Shown piece by piece: positions 21,303-33,426 of a stretch of 64,000 nucleotides of DNA (position 1 is its first letter; each line of letters starts with the position of its first letter). A program made the position numbers and the translations under genes. The notes beneath the pieces are model-generated. The model worked only from the letters and a program-made list of their open reading frames with translations. It made no database searches and had not been told where the DNA came from. The stretch is taken from positions 33,337,501 through 33,401,500 of the forward strand of contig NC_086183.1 of NCBI RefSeq assembly GCF_023053635.1. The letters are read 5' to 3'. Source of the stretch: Elgaria multicarinata webbii (Eukaryota > Chordata > Lepidosauria > Squamata > Anguidae).

Positions 21303-22395
21303 CACCTGCCTCCCAGTTGCTAAGGTAGAGGCAAAGGTTGTACAGTGAGAATGGAATCAGCTGGGCCACTTTATGTGGGGCAGGGGGGAGTGCCAGCCCA
21401 CCAGCCTTCACTTATTGTGCCCCCTGCTCCACCGGGTCACAGACCTGCTGGCTCACTACTTTGAGGGGTTTCACTTGGCCCTGGGGGTTGTGAGGTTTTT
21501 GTCCCTTCTAACAGACCCCTACAGCTTTCTACGGCTGGTGCATCACCAGGGATAAGCAGGCTGTGAAAAAAACACACTTGGCCAGGTGTCACACGCAAGT
21601 GACTAAAAGCAGTGCCATTGATACACCTGTGCAAGGAACGCTTTGGACTCGGCGTTAGTGTGATGGTGAGGGGGGGGGGTGGGACGACCTCCCAACGAAA
21701 CAGAGAGGCAAATATTGCTCCACCATGGCTTTATCCCAGCATAGGGGACCATATGCTATAGGTCAATACTCTTGTTGCCAAGGAAACAGACAGACAGCAG
21801 GAACAAAAGGGAGGCAGCGGCGTCACCCCCCTCCTTCCCTCAAGCCTTCACCAATTCTGATGGAAATTTCCACACTTGATGCCGAATGCCGACACACACA
21901 GACGCCTGCAGCTGGTGCGCCCCAAACACAGCAGCCTCGGAGGACTTCCTTCCTGTGTTGCTAATATTTCTTGCATGATAAGAACTTCTTTGATTAAGTT
22001 ACGAGATCTATTTCGTGTTTGGTTTTGAAACCGAGTCCTTGGCCATCATTGCCCGCTCCGGCTTTGTTTTGTGTACAGCTCACTTAACAACGCAGAGCCA
22101 CGCGGCCAGGGTGGGTCTGAGGCCAAGCGCAGCGCTTGAGAACTTCCAACCGCAGGCTCCGAGCAACACGGCACACGCAACTGTTTTATGTCAGCACATG
22201 CGCCGCAGGCGAAGACAGTCTCGACCGAGTGCACCCGTTCTGGGGACTTGTAAATCTCTGATTAGAAGCTGCCCTAAAGGAGGAGGAGAAGAAGAAAACC
22301 CCAACTTCCTACTGCAATGTCAGAGTTACTAAATTTATTATCATTCTTTCATATATGCAAAAATTAGATGTACAGCTGCAACTTTTGATACTGGC

Positions 22396-22577
22396 TTTAG
22401 GGTGCAACCCTGTGCATGTTTAGGCACAGAAAAGTCCTACAACTCCCAGAATTCCCCAAACATGGTGCTTCTCCATGCTTGGGACTAGCACCCCCATACT
22501 CCCTTACCATTGTCTATGCTGGCTGGGGCAGATGGGAACTGTAGTCTAGCCCATCTCTAGCGCATTTGGAGAAGGCC
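22396..22577. mobile_element. Two overlapping MITE remnants
   Basis: TTAGGGTGCAACCCTGTGCA begins a family also seen at 33427. An ACAACTCCCAGAATTCCCC core with TGGGAACTGTAGTCTAGCCC belongs to the CAGCCTTCC group. Confidence 0.5.
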
Positions 22578-22973
22578 GGAGTTTCACAACTGTGGAGAAT
22601 GAAGCGATGCTCCAATCAGCAGCACGCCCACTCACGCTCTGTAAACGTGCAGGTTAAATTTACGTTTAGGGACACCCCCCACCCCACTCCAACGGCCTCG
22701 ATCCAAGCAGCAGTGCTCAAAACGCAGAATCAAGAGCTGTAGAGACAGGATGCTTAAAGGACTGAGAAAGATGGTGTGGAAGTGGGGGTCAAGTATGGAG
22801 AGCAACAGATGGATCAGAAACTAGAGCAAAACCCTCCTTGATCCGAAGTCCAGCAGCACTTGGCCAACCTCCCCGCACTGCCAAAGTTGCACGCGTGTCT
22901 CTCTCCGTGTGTGTCTTTTTGCAACACGCGTTTGGCAGAAAGCCAGTGCAGAGGAGAGACTCCTGGTTGTCCC

Positions 22974-22975
<2 letters not shown>

Positions 22976-23014
<39 letters not shown>
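22976..23014. repeat. (CA)n microsatellite
   Basis: About 19 CA units. Confidence 0.95.
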
Positions 23015-23017
<3 letters not shown>

Positions 23018-23670
23018 CACCAGGACGACGTCTGCCCCACAGAACTACACAATGTCAGCAAAAGTGGGGGAAACCAAAACGAAATAAGAAAATAGCAATA
23101 GCCAGTTTTTGCTGCCATTTAAAAGAGTTGGAAGAGACATTTTGCAATAAAAGCTGAGGTGTGTGTGTTGGGTGGGGGTGTGTGGAAGCGGGTGAGAGGG
23201 AAAAGCTTGACATGGATCAAATGCCTTTCAAAACCCATTTTGAGCCTCCTCCTTCAATACACGCAGAAATAATCCAGTGGGGCAGAATCCCTTGTCCCAG
23301 CACACACAGATCCACCCCACAGTTCAGTAAAGGCCTGTTTTTAAGAGCAGGCAGCAGACGGGCAGAATTTGCGACCCGAGAATCCTCTGAGCGTGTTGCA
23401 CGTTAACCGTTTCCCCCAAGTCTGTCAGCAAAAAAAGTTTCCTTTGCTACCACTTCTCTCCCCACCACCACCACATCGCGCACTGGTCAAATGTGGGGGT
23501 TTGGAGGGGGAATGCAAGCAAGGCAGAGAAAGGAGGGGGGGAAGCACAAGTCAGCCTTAAGAACACGAGCAGAGCTGCTGCCTCGGAAACTTTCCGGGGA
23601 AATTTCAGTGGGGCTGGGGGGGTGGGGGGGCTCAGCAAACGACGTGCCTGCCTCCAGAGCACCGACTTAC

Positions 23671-23724
23671 CTTGCAAAGGGCATAATCCAGATAGGCAAA
23701 GAGGCTTTGGCAATCTGAGGGCAT
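23671..23724 (-). CDS. ZFP36L1-like: ZFP36L1/L2-type mRNA decay activator, exon 1 (18 aa)
   Basis: The - strand reads MPSDCQSLFAYLDYALCK and then a GTAAGT donor, phase 0. Human ZFP36L1 and L2 also have a very short first coding exon ending LCK, so both the exon structure and the last three residues agree. The leucine/phenylalanine-rich stretch could act as part of a nuclear export signal, as proposed for the family's N- or C-termini; that is inference. The ATG is preceded by GCGAAG and lies about 110 bp downstream of a TATA-like box. Confidence 0.85.
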
Positions 23725-23832
23725 CTTCGCTCCTTCGCAGGGTTTTCGCTCCGGCTAGCGCTGGCCCAGCCTCATCGCTCCCGCGTGGAGAGCATCTCAT
23801 TCAACCTGGAGGCCTCCAAGTCAGCGGTGCTG

Positions 23833-23841
23833 CTTTAAATA
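23833..23841 (-). promoter_or_regulatory. TATA-like box of the ZFP36L-like gene
   Basis: The - strand reads TATTTAAAG about 110 bp upstream of the ATG. Transcription would start near 23805. GC boxes (GGGGCAGGGCGGGGG, 23914-23928) lie further upstream, as is usual for this immediate-early gene family. Confidence 0.6.
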
Positions 23842-24009
23842 CCAAGGCGGGCAGGGACTCATCCTTCTTCACGGCCTTCTTGAGGCCACGCCTTCTGGTC
23901 CAAAGTTTTCAGAGGGGCAGGGCGGGGGCAGGCCTGCAAGGAGCGCGGGGAGAAAGAGAAAAAGTCCAGTGAAACAAAGGAGGGATGGACACCCTTCTTG
24001 CAACAAGGG

Positions 24010-24268
24010 CTTCTCGTTTATTACTACTTATTTCATTACTACATTTATATCCCAGCTTCCCACCCACCCGTCTTGCAAAGAACCCAATGTGGCACACATA
24101 GTCCTCCTCATTTATCCTCACAACAACAACCCTGTGAGGTGGGTTAGGCTGAGTGTCAGTGACTGGCGCAAAGTTACCCAGTGAGCTTCCATGGCCGAGT
24201 GGGGACCAGAACTTGGGTATCTGGAGTTCTCATCCAGCACTCTAACCACTAGGCCACACTGGTTCTCA
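24010..24268 (-). mobile_element. MIR-like tRNA-headed SINE
   Basis: Antisense copy: ATCCTCACAACAACAACCC, TACCCAGTGAGCTTCCATGG and, at the head, CACTCTAACCACTAGGCCAC. It starts just upstream of the ZFP36L-like promoter. Confidence 0.78.
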
Positions 24269-24669
24269 CCAAGGATGGTGCAGGCTTTAGAGTGATGCAG
24301 AACTCTGGATTGGGCAGAATGGATTGGCACAAATTGGCAGCGATGCAGAAAGCGAGGTGGGGGAGGAGACTCGATAAGGGGTCAGCTGCTGGATCAGGTT
24401 TTCCACAATCTCTCTACAAAGAGATGTCAGATATTGGCAATTAGCAGATTTCTGGAATTGCCTAATAGCAAAGGGCAGCAAAATCCTTCCCTCCCTCTCC
24501 TGTTTGTCCCACCATCTGGTGTCCTCTCCCAGGTACACTGCTCCTGAGCATGGAGGATCCATTTCAACAGCCTTCTGCTCGTCAGGCGTGTGCATTGCAG
24601 CTCCCAGGGCCCCTGAGCCAGCCATGGTTGTAGTCCAGGGGTGCAGCACCTGAGGCCTGGGGCTCCAAT

Positions 24670-24938
24670 CCGGCTCTCTGAGGTTTCCCGGGCTCAAGTT
24701 ACAGGAAGCCTGATTCTGGCTGGACATCAGGAAAAACTTCCTGACTGTTAGAGCAGTACGACAATGGAATCAGTTACCTAGGGAGGTTGTGGGCTCTCCC
24801 ACACTAGAGGCCTTCAAGAGGCAGCTGGACAACCACCTGTCGGGGATGCTTTAGGGTGGATTCCTGCATTGAGCAGGGGGTTGGACTGGATGGCCTTAGG
24901 AGGCACCTTCCAACTCTGCTATTCCATGATTCTATGAT
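24670..24938 (+). mobile_element. CR1 subfamily A 3' end
   Basis: Sense copy from the LDIRKNF-type coding remnant to CCATGATTCTATGA. Confidence 0.85.
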
Positions 24939-25397
24939 CTGGAGGGGGGCAGATGCATATGAAGCCCTAACGAGCCATTTCAGTGGCTTCCATCACTGAA
25001 CTGGAAAGAACATTTCAGAAAGAGTACCCAAAAGGCTTCCATCAGTAGTTATCCGCATAAAGGGCAATAATCCCCAGTGGTTAGAACAGGGACACCTCGG
25101 AGGGCCTCTAGGTTCTATCTGCAGTTCTAGAGAGGAGTTTTAACCCACCACAACCCCGCCTGCAACGCCTTCCTCACTCTCACATTTTCCCCTTGTGGGT
25201 CACACAGCCACAGGTCCTGTCATCCCGCGATGTCACAACCCCAGAAGTGAAGTTATATAACACCCTGAGCAACCGTTGCAGGCCTTCCTGTCAACCACAC
25301 TCTGGCACTCTCTCTACAGAAGACAGACTTCCGGCAGCGCACATGTGTTGCTTCCACGCCGACGCTCCCACACACGCTGCAAACGTCTAGACCACAT

Positions 25398-25905
25398 AGA
25401 ATCATAGAATAGCAGAGTTGGAAGGGGCCTACAAGGCCATCGAATCCAACCCCCTGCTCAATGCAGGAATCCACCCTAAAGCATCCCTGACAGATGCTTG
25501 TCCAGCTGCCTCTTGAAGGCCTCTAGTGTGGGAGAGCCCACAACCTCCCTAGGGAACTGGTTCCATTGTCGTACTGCTCTAACAGTCAGGAAGTTTTTCC
25601 TGATGTCCAGCCGGAATCTGGCTTCCTTTAACTTGAGCCCGTTATTCCGTGTCCTGCACTCTGGGAGGATCGAGAAGAGATCCTGGCCCTCCTCTGTGCG
25701 ACAACATTTCATGTATTTGAAGAGTGCTATCATGTCTCCCCTCCATCTTCTCTTCTCCAGGCTAAACATGCCCAGTTCTCTCAGTCTCTCCTCGTGGGGC
25801 TTTGTTTCCAGACCCCTGATCATCCTGGTTGCCCTCCTCTGAACACGCTCCAGCTTGTCTGCGTCCTTCTTGAATTGTGGAGCCCAGAACTGGCAAGCTT
25901 ATTCC
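25398..25905 (-). mobile_element. CR1 subfamily A 3' end, best preserved coding remnant
   Basis: The - strand encodes about 115 codons of the CR1 reverse-transcriptase C-terminus without a stop (GMFSLEKRRWRGDMIALFKY, FRLDIRKNFLTVRAVRQWNQ). The 3' terminus is ATTCTATGATTCTATG. Strongly 5' truncated and relatively young. Confidence 0.9.
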
Positions 25906-25999
25906 CTCTTTTATTCCAGGTTACTTCATCTGGAATAATTTCTATCTCCTGAGTTCTGGGCTGAGACAGGACTGATGCTCCAGGCAGAAAAGCCAAATG

Positions 26000-26000
26000 G

Positions 26001-26054
<54 letters not shown>

Positions 26055-26056
26055 TA
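26000..26056. repeat. (CT)n(CA)n microsatellite
   Basis: About 17 CT units followed by about 10 CA units. Confidence 0.95.
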
Positions 26057-26297
26057 CATACACATTTTTGAGGCATGATTTTATCCAGCCTTCTGAAAAG
26101 AAGAGGAATGCATTCCAATCTGAAAATAAACAAGTGATTGAGTCACAAACAGGCTTGCTCTATGGGGCTGATGCCCAACATTGCGGAGAGCAAATCTCCT
26201 TCTTCAGTGTCTTCCTGCAACGTAATGAAATATAGGAATTTAATACAGAAATTTTAAACCACTCTTGCATAAAAGCCAAAGGGCATAGGACATAACA

Positions 26298-26616
26298 TAG
26301 GGTGACCCTATGAAAAGGAGGACCGGGCTCCTGTATCTTCAACAGTTGCATAGAAAAGGGAATTTCAGCAGGTGTCATTTGTAGATATGGAGAACCTGGT
26401 GGAATCCCCTCTTCATCACCACAGTTAAAGCTGCAGGAGCTATACTAGAGTGACCAGATTTAAAAGAGGGCAGGGCTCCTGCAGTTTAACTGGTGTGATG
26501 AAGAGGGAATTTCACCAGGTTCTCCTTATATATAAATGACACCTGCTGAAATTCCCCTTTCTATGGAACTGTTAAAGATACAGGAGCCCGGTCCTCCTTT
26601 TCATAGGGTCACCCTA
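26298..26616. mobile_element. TAGGGTGACC hairpin hAT MITE
   Basis: Full-length copy whose left half is the reverse complement of its right half, with a short central loop near ACTAGAGTGACCAGATTT. Flanks ACATAACA and ACATAACG agree 7/8. Confidence 0.85.
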
Positions 26617-26767
26617 CATAACGCCGTGGACAAAATGCAAACAACTACATTCACAGCTACAAATTCAAGTATGGATAACATCCTATCATCAAAAGTATAA
26701 AACCGCCTCTAACACCAGATGTGTTTTACCTGCACAAGCCATCACTGGGTCCATCTTTATAGCTCAT

Positions 26768-27006
26768 TTTTTATTTTTATTTATTTATTACATTTTTATA
26801 CCACCCAATAGCTGAAGCTCTCTGGGCCGTTCATTCCCACAGTTGCATATAATGAACATCCAGGGCTCTTCACAGTTTCCCAGGGGCTCTCTCTCTAAAT
26901 GCTATTTAAACAAACATCCTGGCTGGCAATTATTTATCTATTTATTTATTTCATTTATATACCTCCCCATAGCTGAAGCTCTCTGGGTGGTTTACAAAGG
27001 TTAATT
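26768..27006 (-). mobile_element. Two L2 3'-tail fragments
   Basis: Antisense (TTTA)n followed by AATAGCTGAAGCTCTCTGGG at about 26768-26835 and again at 26925-27006. Confidence 0.75.
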
Positions 27007-27198
27007 ATGGGAGTAGCAGACCATCACGTCTGGAGGGCACCAGGTAGAGAAAACTTATTTTAATCCCTCTTGTAAGATGCTTTGAGTCTTTTTCCGAGAA
27101 AGGTGCCCCCAAAGTTTAATAAATAATACATAAAATGGAGACGCGGCATTAATGTGTGTCTGCTGCATGCCCTCTGTTTATTTCAATGGGGCGGAAGC

Positions 27199-27496
27199 TA
27201 GGGTGACCATATGAAAAGGAGGACAGGGCTCCAGTATCTTTAACTGTAATGTAGAAAAAGGAATTTCAGCAGGTGTCAATTGAAGAGGGTGAAATTCTGT
27301 CTTCATCCACACAGTTAAAGCTGCAGAAGCCCTGCCCTCTTTTGTATCTAGCCACTCTACTATAGCTAGTGTAGCTTTAACTGTTGTGATGAAGAGGGAA
27401 TTTCACCCTCTTCAATTGACACCTGCTGCAATTCCCTTTTCTACATTACTGTTAAAGATACAGGAGCCCTGTCCTCCTTTTCAAAGGGTCACCCTA
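27199..27496. mobile_element. TAGGGTGACC hairpin hAT MITE, exact TSD
   Basis: A 298-bp palindrome from TAGGGTGACCATATG to GGGTCACCCTA. Exact 8-bp duplication GCGGAAGC at 27191-27198 and 27497-27504, which fits hAT insertion. Confidence 0.92.
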
Positions 27497-27899
27497 GCGG
27501 AAGCAGCCTGTGCAAGACGGCCGTCTTGGGCAGGAATGTTGATTTCAGCCAGTGCGGTGCCAAAACTCTCTCCCACATTTTTTTCATCTGTTTCATCCAG
27601 TGGATAGAAAATGTGAAGTTTGAAGGGATTCGTGCACATGAGCAAATACAAACCTCTGCATAGGTGTGTAATTTCAAACATGAACACAGATTCGGGAAAT
27701 TGTGAAACATTCCCAAGAATTACGTTCCTGTTCACCTTCATGTTCAGGGTTGCGAACAAGGCATATCCTCATGATTTGTGACTGGAACCCGATTCTTGTA
27801 TATCCCTGAACGAGATGTATCCACAATCACCCATCAGAAATGTAACTTTTAGCCAAATCATCCCCCTACCCCACCCTCAAGCAAGCAGCTAAAGGAGTT

Positions 27900-28085
27900 G
27901 TCATAAGAGGTAACAACAGAGACCTGTGGAACCTTAAAGATAACAAATTTATGATGGCGGAAGCTTCTGTGGACTAGTGTCCAATACTTTTGTCATGATA
28001 CTTTGGTTTGTTCATCTTTTAAGGTGCCCAAAGACTCTGTGGTGTTTTTGCTGCAACATGGCTACCCCTATGGAAGTTAGCACAA
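27900..28085. repeat. Interspersed foldback repeat of unassigned class
   Basis: GGAACCTTAAAGATAACAAA on the left is partly complementary to TTCATCTTTTAAGGTGCCC on the right. The end GCTGCAACATGGCTACCCC is a phrase familiar from reptile repeats. Confidence 0.5.
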
Positions 28086-28890
28086 AAGGTTAGGGGGCCA
28101 AGGCCCCTCTGCCCCCGGATATTCGAGTGCCACTGATAACTAAACTCTGTTCTTCCACAGCCATAGAACGATTGATCTCCGAACACAACGTTGTTAGGTG
28201 GCCTTCAGCTGACTTGGCGATTCCTTCCGCCCGCTGACTTGCCTGAGCGGGATTCTTGCAGACGGCGCAACGCATTTATTCACGTCACGGATCCCGACGT
28301 GGCTAAAATCTGGGCTTTCAGCTTGCCAAGAGGCCTTCTGCAATAAATAAACAAACAAACGTGGCTTGTCAGGGGGCCTAGGAAACCCGGCATGCCGTTC
28401 CCATCCACTTCCATCCACTGAAGGAGTGAACAGCTGGTCGCCCCTGGCATCTCTCCCCTCGCCCCATATCCCCTTTAGAAGCCATTACAATAAGTCCTTT
28501 AACAGACTCGGGCTCAGCGGTTGCCCAGGGAACCAATGGCTATTACAGAGAGGTCATGGGGTGTTTCCCCCCCCCTCTTTTGAAGTTGGCTGAGGACATA
28601 AGGGGCCCAGCCCAGCCAGCCTGTAGCTTGGCTGCCCCTAATCTCTATCAAATGGGGATGGAGGAAGGAAGGGGGGAGGCCCTTCACACTGGAGTAATCC
28701 CCCCCCTCTCTGCCACATCGTCCCCCTCCTCCTTTCCTCCCCCCCCCGACCCCCAAACACAGATGGTAAATTCCATCAGCTTGCCTGGGATCTTTTTCTA
28801 AGACAACTTCAGCGTTTGCTTCCTTCCCAGCTCAGGGCTCCTGGGATCTGAGGTGCAGTGGGCGGGTGGGACGGGACTTGGTTTGCTTGT
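28086..28890. other. Intergenic, no gene recognised
   Basis: Mixed-composition sequence without a supported gene or repeat. Confidence 0.4.
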
Positions 28891-28892
28891 TT

Positions 28893-29060
28893 AAATTTAT
28901 TTATTTATTACATTTATATCCCGCCCCATAGCCGAAGCTCTCTGGGCAGTTTACAAAAGTTCAAAACCGTAAACATTAAAAAGTATACAAAATTTAAAAA
29001 CCATCAGAAACATAAAAACAGCAATATAAAAACAACAGTTAAAGAAATCTGTTATTACAT
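28893..29060 (-). mobile_element. L2 3'-tail fragment
   Basis: Antisense (TTTA)n then CCATAGCCGAAGCTCTCTGG and an A-rich body. Confidence 0.8.
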
Positions 29061-29114
29061 TCTTGGCCTAGAAGGGAATCAAAGCAAAGCAAAACAAACA
29101 AACAAACCCTGAAA

Positions 29115-29239
29115 TTTCAAAGCCTGTTTTATATTGTATTTTATAGTATGGTTTTATACTGTTGTTTTATACTTTGAATGGTTTTAATTTTTGTGAACCG
29201 CCCAAAGAGCTCCGGCTATTGGGCGGTATAGAAATGCAA

Positions 29240-29282
<43 letters not shown>

Positions 29283-29283
29283 A
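29115..29283 (+). mobile_element. L2 3'-tail fragment with (AAAT)n tail
   Basis: Ends TTGTGAACCGCCCAAAGAGC, GGCGGTATAGAAATGC and eleven AAAT units. Confidence 0.85.
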
Positions 29284-29489
29284 AAGCCCAGTTGCAAAGG
29301 CAGAAAGCTTTTGAGTCACACTCACTTTTAAGAATTTTCTTCCTTGCCTAAAGAAACTTCCTGTGTCAGTTGAAGGTTTGCAGTCCTATCTTATATAAAA
29401 GATGCGATATAAAGTAAGTGATCAGAACCCTGTTGGATCCTGTGTGTCCATTGCAATTTTCAGAAGATGAAAAGGGATGGGGGCGGGAG

Positions 29490-30318
29490 AGACGAAAGGA
29501 AAGGAAGCTTGTGTTGGATGGGGTCACACTCCCCCTGACGACACAGGTCTGCAGCTCGGGTGTACTTCTGGATTCAGCCCTGAGCCTGGATGCCCAGGTT
29601 TCGGCGGTGGCCAGGAGTGCATTTGCACAGTAAATGCTAGTGCGCCAGCTGCGCCCGTTCCTAGAGCTATCGGACCTGGCCACGGTGACACGTGCCTTAG
29701 TTACATCCCGATTGGATTACTGTAACGCGCTCTACGTGGGGCTGCCTTTGAAGAGTGTTCGGAAACTCCAGCTGGTTCAAAGAGCTGCAGCCAGATTATT
29801 GACCGGGGCTGGTTACAGGGAGCACGCAACCCCCCTGTTAAAACAGCTCCACTGGCTTCCAGTCTGTGTCCGGGCGCAATTCAAAGTGCTGGTTATGACC
29901 TAGAAAGCTCTATATGGTTCGGGTCCAGGTTATTTGAAATAACATATTCTCCCTTATGAGCCTGCCCGTGCTTTGAGATCTTCTGGAGAAGCCCTTCTTT
30001 CAGTCCCACCATCTTCACAGGCATGCTGGGTGGGAACACAGGAGAGGGCCTTCTCAGTGGCTGCTCCAGTGCTCTGGAACTCTCTTCCCGGGGAAGCTAG
30101 GCTGGCTCTCTCCTTGATGGGCTTTCGGAAGCAGGCAAAAACTTGTTTGTTCCGACAGGCCTTTGGAGAATAATCTGGTCCTCCATCTATGTTAAGGTCT
30201 TGTTATTTTGTTGTGTATTTTAAACGTGTTTCCCTCCCCACAACCCAAATGTATGTTTTAAACTTTGTAAGGCCGCCTTGAGGCCCAGTATTGGGCAAAG
30301 GGCGGGATACAAATAAAT

Positions 30319-30349
<31 letters not shown>

Positions 30350-30372
30350 CAACAACAACAACAACAACAACT
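29490..30372 (+). mobile_element. L2 LINE, C-terminal reverse transcriptase plus 3' end
   Basis: The longest L2 copy in the window. It encodes LVTSRLDYCNALYVGLPLK, LQLVQRAAARLLTG and LLKQLHWLPVCVRAQFKVLV, hallmarks of the L2 reverse transcriptase. Isolated stop codons interrupt it, e.g. the TAA at about 29631 and the TAG at about 29901. It ends TGGGCAAAGGGCGGGATAC and an (AAT)n/(AAC)n microsatellite. Confidence 0.88.
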
Positions 30373-31440
30373 TCACTAGCATCCTCAACTGATTTGCTCA
30401 TCAGCAAAAAGGACGTCCTTTGGCCAATTCCCTGGATAATGTTTTGAATGCCAGGGACCTGGGATCAGACACTGAATCTGTGAAGTGACAGAGTACATTT
30501 TCTTCTCTGCCCTGAGCCACACGCTCATGTCACCTATTGTGATCGGCTTTGTGGAGTGGATGAAACCATCGACCAGGCCCATGAAGGGGTCCCCAATGTG
30601 ACACCTACGGTCAACGGCAAAGTATCTTGCGCTGCAATTACCAACACCCCCAGCTAGCAGGGGAATGATGGGAGTTGTAGTCCCACGGATCTAGAGGGCA
30701 CCAGGTAGGAGAAGCCTATTTTATATACTGGGCTCAAGTTGTTTTTGCTGCCAAAGCAAATTTTGCCACCCTCAGCACCTGCAAGGAAGAGACACATCTC
30801 TGCTCTAAAGTAGGCCTGCTTGCCTATCAGAGAAATGGCATTGCCTTCTCTGGTTAGATGAGGGCCAAGGGGGAGGATTTACCTCCCCGTCTAATAGCAG
30901 CACCAGCAGGCAAAGGAGAGAGGCGATTTTTCCTTTGAATTGATGTCGAGGGGAAGGAGCCCCATGGCACATGAGGAAAAGGGGGTAGGAGGGAACTTGG
31001 GCTCCAGGTGTCTCCTGTGGGCACAGCCCACGAAACAGCAGTTGGGCTGTGGGTTTTGCAAGAACCACCATGGGGCCGTTTGGCTCTGCAGTTGGTCACC
31101 CGGTAAAGCCCCTCTTGCTCTGATCAGGAAACGCTGAGCCGCCTCCTGGACCACTTGTTTAACACGGGGGATCGGGGAGGAAGGGGGAGAGGAGACCACA
31201 CAGGAGGAGCCCTGGATCACTGGCAGAAGGTCCTTGCTTGGCCTGCAGAAGCCCCCAGGCTCCGTCCCTGAAAGCATCTCCTATGGAAGGGCTGCTCCTG
31301 GTCAGTGTCAGCAATACTGGGCTTGATAAACCAACTCCGTGCAAGACAGCATCTGATGTCCCTAAGAGGCAGCCTCATACCGGCTGTGGCATATGGAGTG
31401 TCAAGGGTTAAAAGGAGATTGGCTGTCACCACTGCTCTTC
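30373..31440. other. Intergenic; one MITE fragment, no gene recognised
   Basis: A CAGCCTTCC-family fragment lies at about 30640-30716 (GATGGGAGTTGTAGTCCCAC). Nothing else could be supported. Confidence 0.4.
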
Positions 31441-31441
31441 C

Positions 31442-31560
31442 CATAACCAGTGAAGGCTGGTGGCTCCCATGTCAGAGGGGTGATGAATCCGCTCCGGGTG
31501 TCTGTTGGAACCAGTCAGAACTCTAAAGGAGCTCTCCAAGGCTCAGAGCATCTAAGCCAC
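31442..31560. mobile_element. CAGTGGAGGCTGG-family hAT MITE, half copy
   Basis: CAGTGAAGGCTGGTGGCTCC to CAGTCAGAACTCTAAAGGAG; a CT microsatellite follows at about 31576-31608. Confidence 0.6.
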
Positions 31561-32089
31561 TGGCCATTCCAGTCTTTCTCTCTCTCTCTCTCTCTTTCTT
31601 TCTCTCGTTTCTTTTGTTGAAATGTTATCATAAAAAATAGTTTTAAAACAACAACAATACCATCACTTTGCTGCCTTCTTGGGCCCTTATCAGCCCCCCA
31701 CTGACATCTGCAGACATTGGCAGGGTATTTTGTTTTTTAAAGTTTATAAATTCAGATTTTTAAAAATAAGACCTGAGTTAGAAAGATCCCAAACTCCTAT
31801 CTTTGTTGTTACTTTTTTAATAAATATATAGACACACAACGGCCCAACTTGATTTTTTTAAAAAAATGCGGTTGCAATTACTTTCTAACATGAAAGACAC
31901 ACACCCCTACAAAAAAAAAGTCTTAACATGCTGTGACTTCATTCATTGGCAACTAAAAAGTGGGAGCGGGCTAGTTTCTCACAAAATGAATAGACAGAAT
32001 AGTGTCTGCACATTTCACCCCATATTTTGGATTCTACATGGGCTAGAAACTTGTTTCTTTTAAAAAATGGCATCTGGGTATCTGGGTAT

Positions 32090-32172
32090 CTGGACAGCTG
32101 CTTTAGAGTTCTGACTGAAAGCCAGAGCAGATTCATTGCCTCACTGACATCGGAGCCACCAGCCTCCACTGT
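32090..32172. mobile_element. CAGTGGAGGCTGG-family hAT MITE, half copy
   Basis: TTTAGAGTTCTGACTGAAAG to GAGCCACCAGCCTCCACTG, one arm with an intact terminus. Confidence 0.65.
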
Positions 32173-32268
32173 TTAAAATGTTTTTTTAGGCCACCTTTCA
32201 GGTTAGAACGATCAGGTATCAGATGATTGGAATGACCTTGAAGAGCCATTGTGACTCAGAGTAGACCA

Positions 32269-32393
32269 GCAGCCTTCCCCAAGCTACTGCCTTGCAGATG
32301 TTTGGAATTCAACTCCCATCAGCCCCAACCAGAATGGTCAGAATGCTGCGAGCTGTAGTCCAACACATCTGGAGGCCACCATGTTGGCCAAGA
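32269..32393. mobile_element. CAGCCTTCC palindromic MITE
   Basis: CAGCCTTCCCCAAGCTACTG and the AACTCCCATCAGCCCCAACC core, with the opposite arm GTAGTCCAACACATCTGGAG. Confidence 0.65.
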
Positions 32394-32487
32394 TTGGAGT
32401 AGACCATCATTGGCCAAGTGAACCAAAGACCACTTCCGAAGATGTTCATATATCCATGCGTAAATGCGGGCGTAGCCGGTTTATGTC

Positions 32488-32603
32488 AACCTTCCCCAAC
32501 CTGGCACCCTCCAGACATGTTGAACTGCAACACCCATCATCCCTAGACAGCATGGCTGGGGATGATGGATGTTATAGTCCAACACTTCCCCAGGGCGCCG
32601 GGT
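32488..32603. mobile_element. CAACCTTCC/CAGCCTTCC palindromic MITE
   Basis: AACCTTCCCCAACCTGGCAC pairs with TTCCCCAGGGCGCCGGG across a GGCTGGGGATGATGG core. Confidence 0.65.
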
Positions 32604-33060
32604 TTCTGTGCGTTCCTCAAGTGGTGCGATACTGCTGTGTCTCCAGAAGGGGGCAGGCGTCACAAACTCTGCTGGAGGAAACCGAAACAACACTTTGGAG
32701 GTTGCTGTTTTGCATAGTTCTGGCCTGGGCGCTCAGGTCTTGCCAGGGCTTCCACGACCTTTTGTTTCATTGTGGCACTCTACGGTTCTTGGTTTGTTTG
32801 TATTTTGTTTGGGGTTTTTTATTATTATTTTTAATCCTCGCAGGTCAGAACAGTTTGTTCCCGCTACTGCTGAGTTCATCGTGAGATGCGAGGTTTGTGT
32901 GATGATGAATCATGCCAGGCGGCAGAGGAGAAGGTTTTCTATTGATCTTTGTCGCTGATTTCTTGGAAACCGGAATCAAAGGTTAGCAAGTTCCAGCATG
33001 TCAACAGCAAGGCCTAATGGGCAAAAAATGCTTGCTGGAGGTGGAGGGAACACAGGGTGA
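32604..33060. other. Intergenic, no gene recognised
   Basis: Open frames here have no recognisable domain and are judged non-coding. Confidence 0.4.
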
Positions 33061-33064
33061 CCAC

Positions 33065-33168
33065 AGCTCTCAACTTCTACACAACAAGCAGCAATTCAGT
33101 GGGCGGAGCTTGCTGCAGCAAGCTCTACCTGTTGATTTCTGCCTGTTGTGCAGCTGTTAAAAAAAAAA
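33065..33168. mobile_element. Possible foldback MITE centred on GAGCTTGCTGCAGCAAGCTC
   Basis: CAACAAGCAGCAATTCAG on the left pairs loosely with TTGATTTCTGCCTGTTG on the right around an exact 20-bp palindrome. No target duplication was established. Confidence 0.45.
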
Positions 33169-33426
33169 AACATAGTCTGGAGCCTGCTTTTTTTTAAAAA
33201 AATGCCAATGCTTGGGAGAAAGTGGGTAGGAAATACATTGTGACACTTTTGGAAATACTATTATTGGTTGTTTCCTTCTGGCTTTGTTGAAGTTACCTGA
33301 GTTACTTGTCTCTCGTTGTTTAGCTCTCTTTGCGTTATTGTTTTTAGATGTTTAAAGCTACCCTGTGAATAGCTTGTATCGAAGGGTAGGATATACACGG
33401 ATAAACCAGAATAAATGAAACGAATC

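Larger units (their letters stand above)
18429..23670 (-). other. Single intron of the ZFP36L-like gene
   Basis: The donor GTAAGT follows exon 1 and the acceptor TTGTAG precedes exon 2. The 5.24-kb intron carries a CR1 B copy, CAGTGGAGG-type MITE pieces, a CR1 A copy, an L2 tail and microsatellites. No second gene was recognised within it. Confidence 0.85.

Noticed and set aside
25476-25823. A 115-codon frame as a host gene
   Set aside because: It is the CR1 reverse-transcriptase C-terminus, repeated at 46180-46527.
32381-32958. Overlapping 167- and 116-codon frames on the + strand
   Set aside because: They begin in a palindromic MITE, lack domains, and neither splice nor codon evidence supports them.
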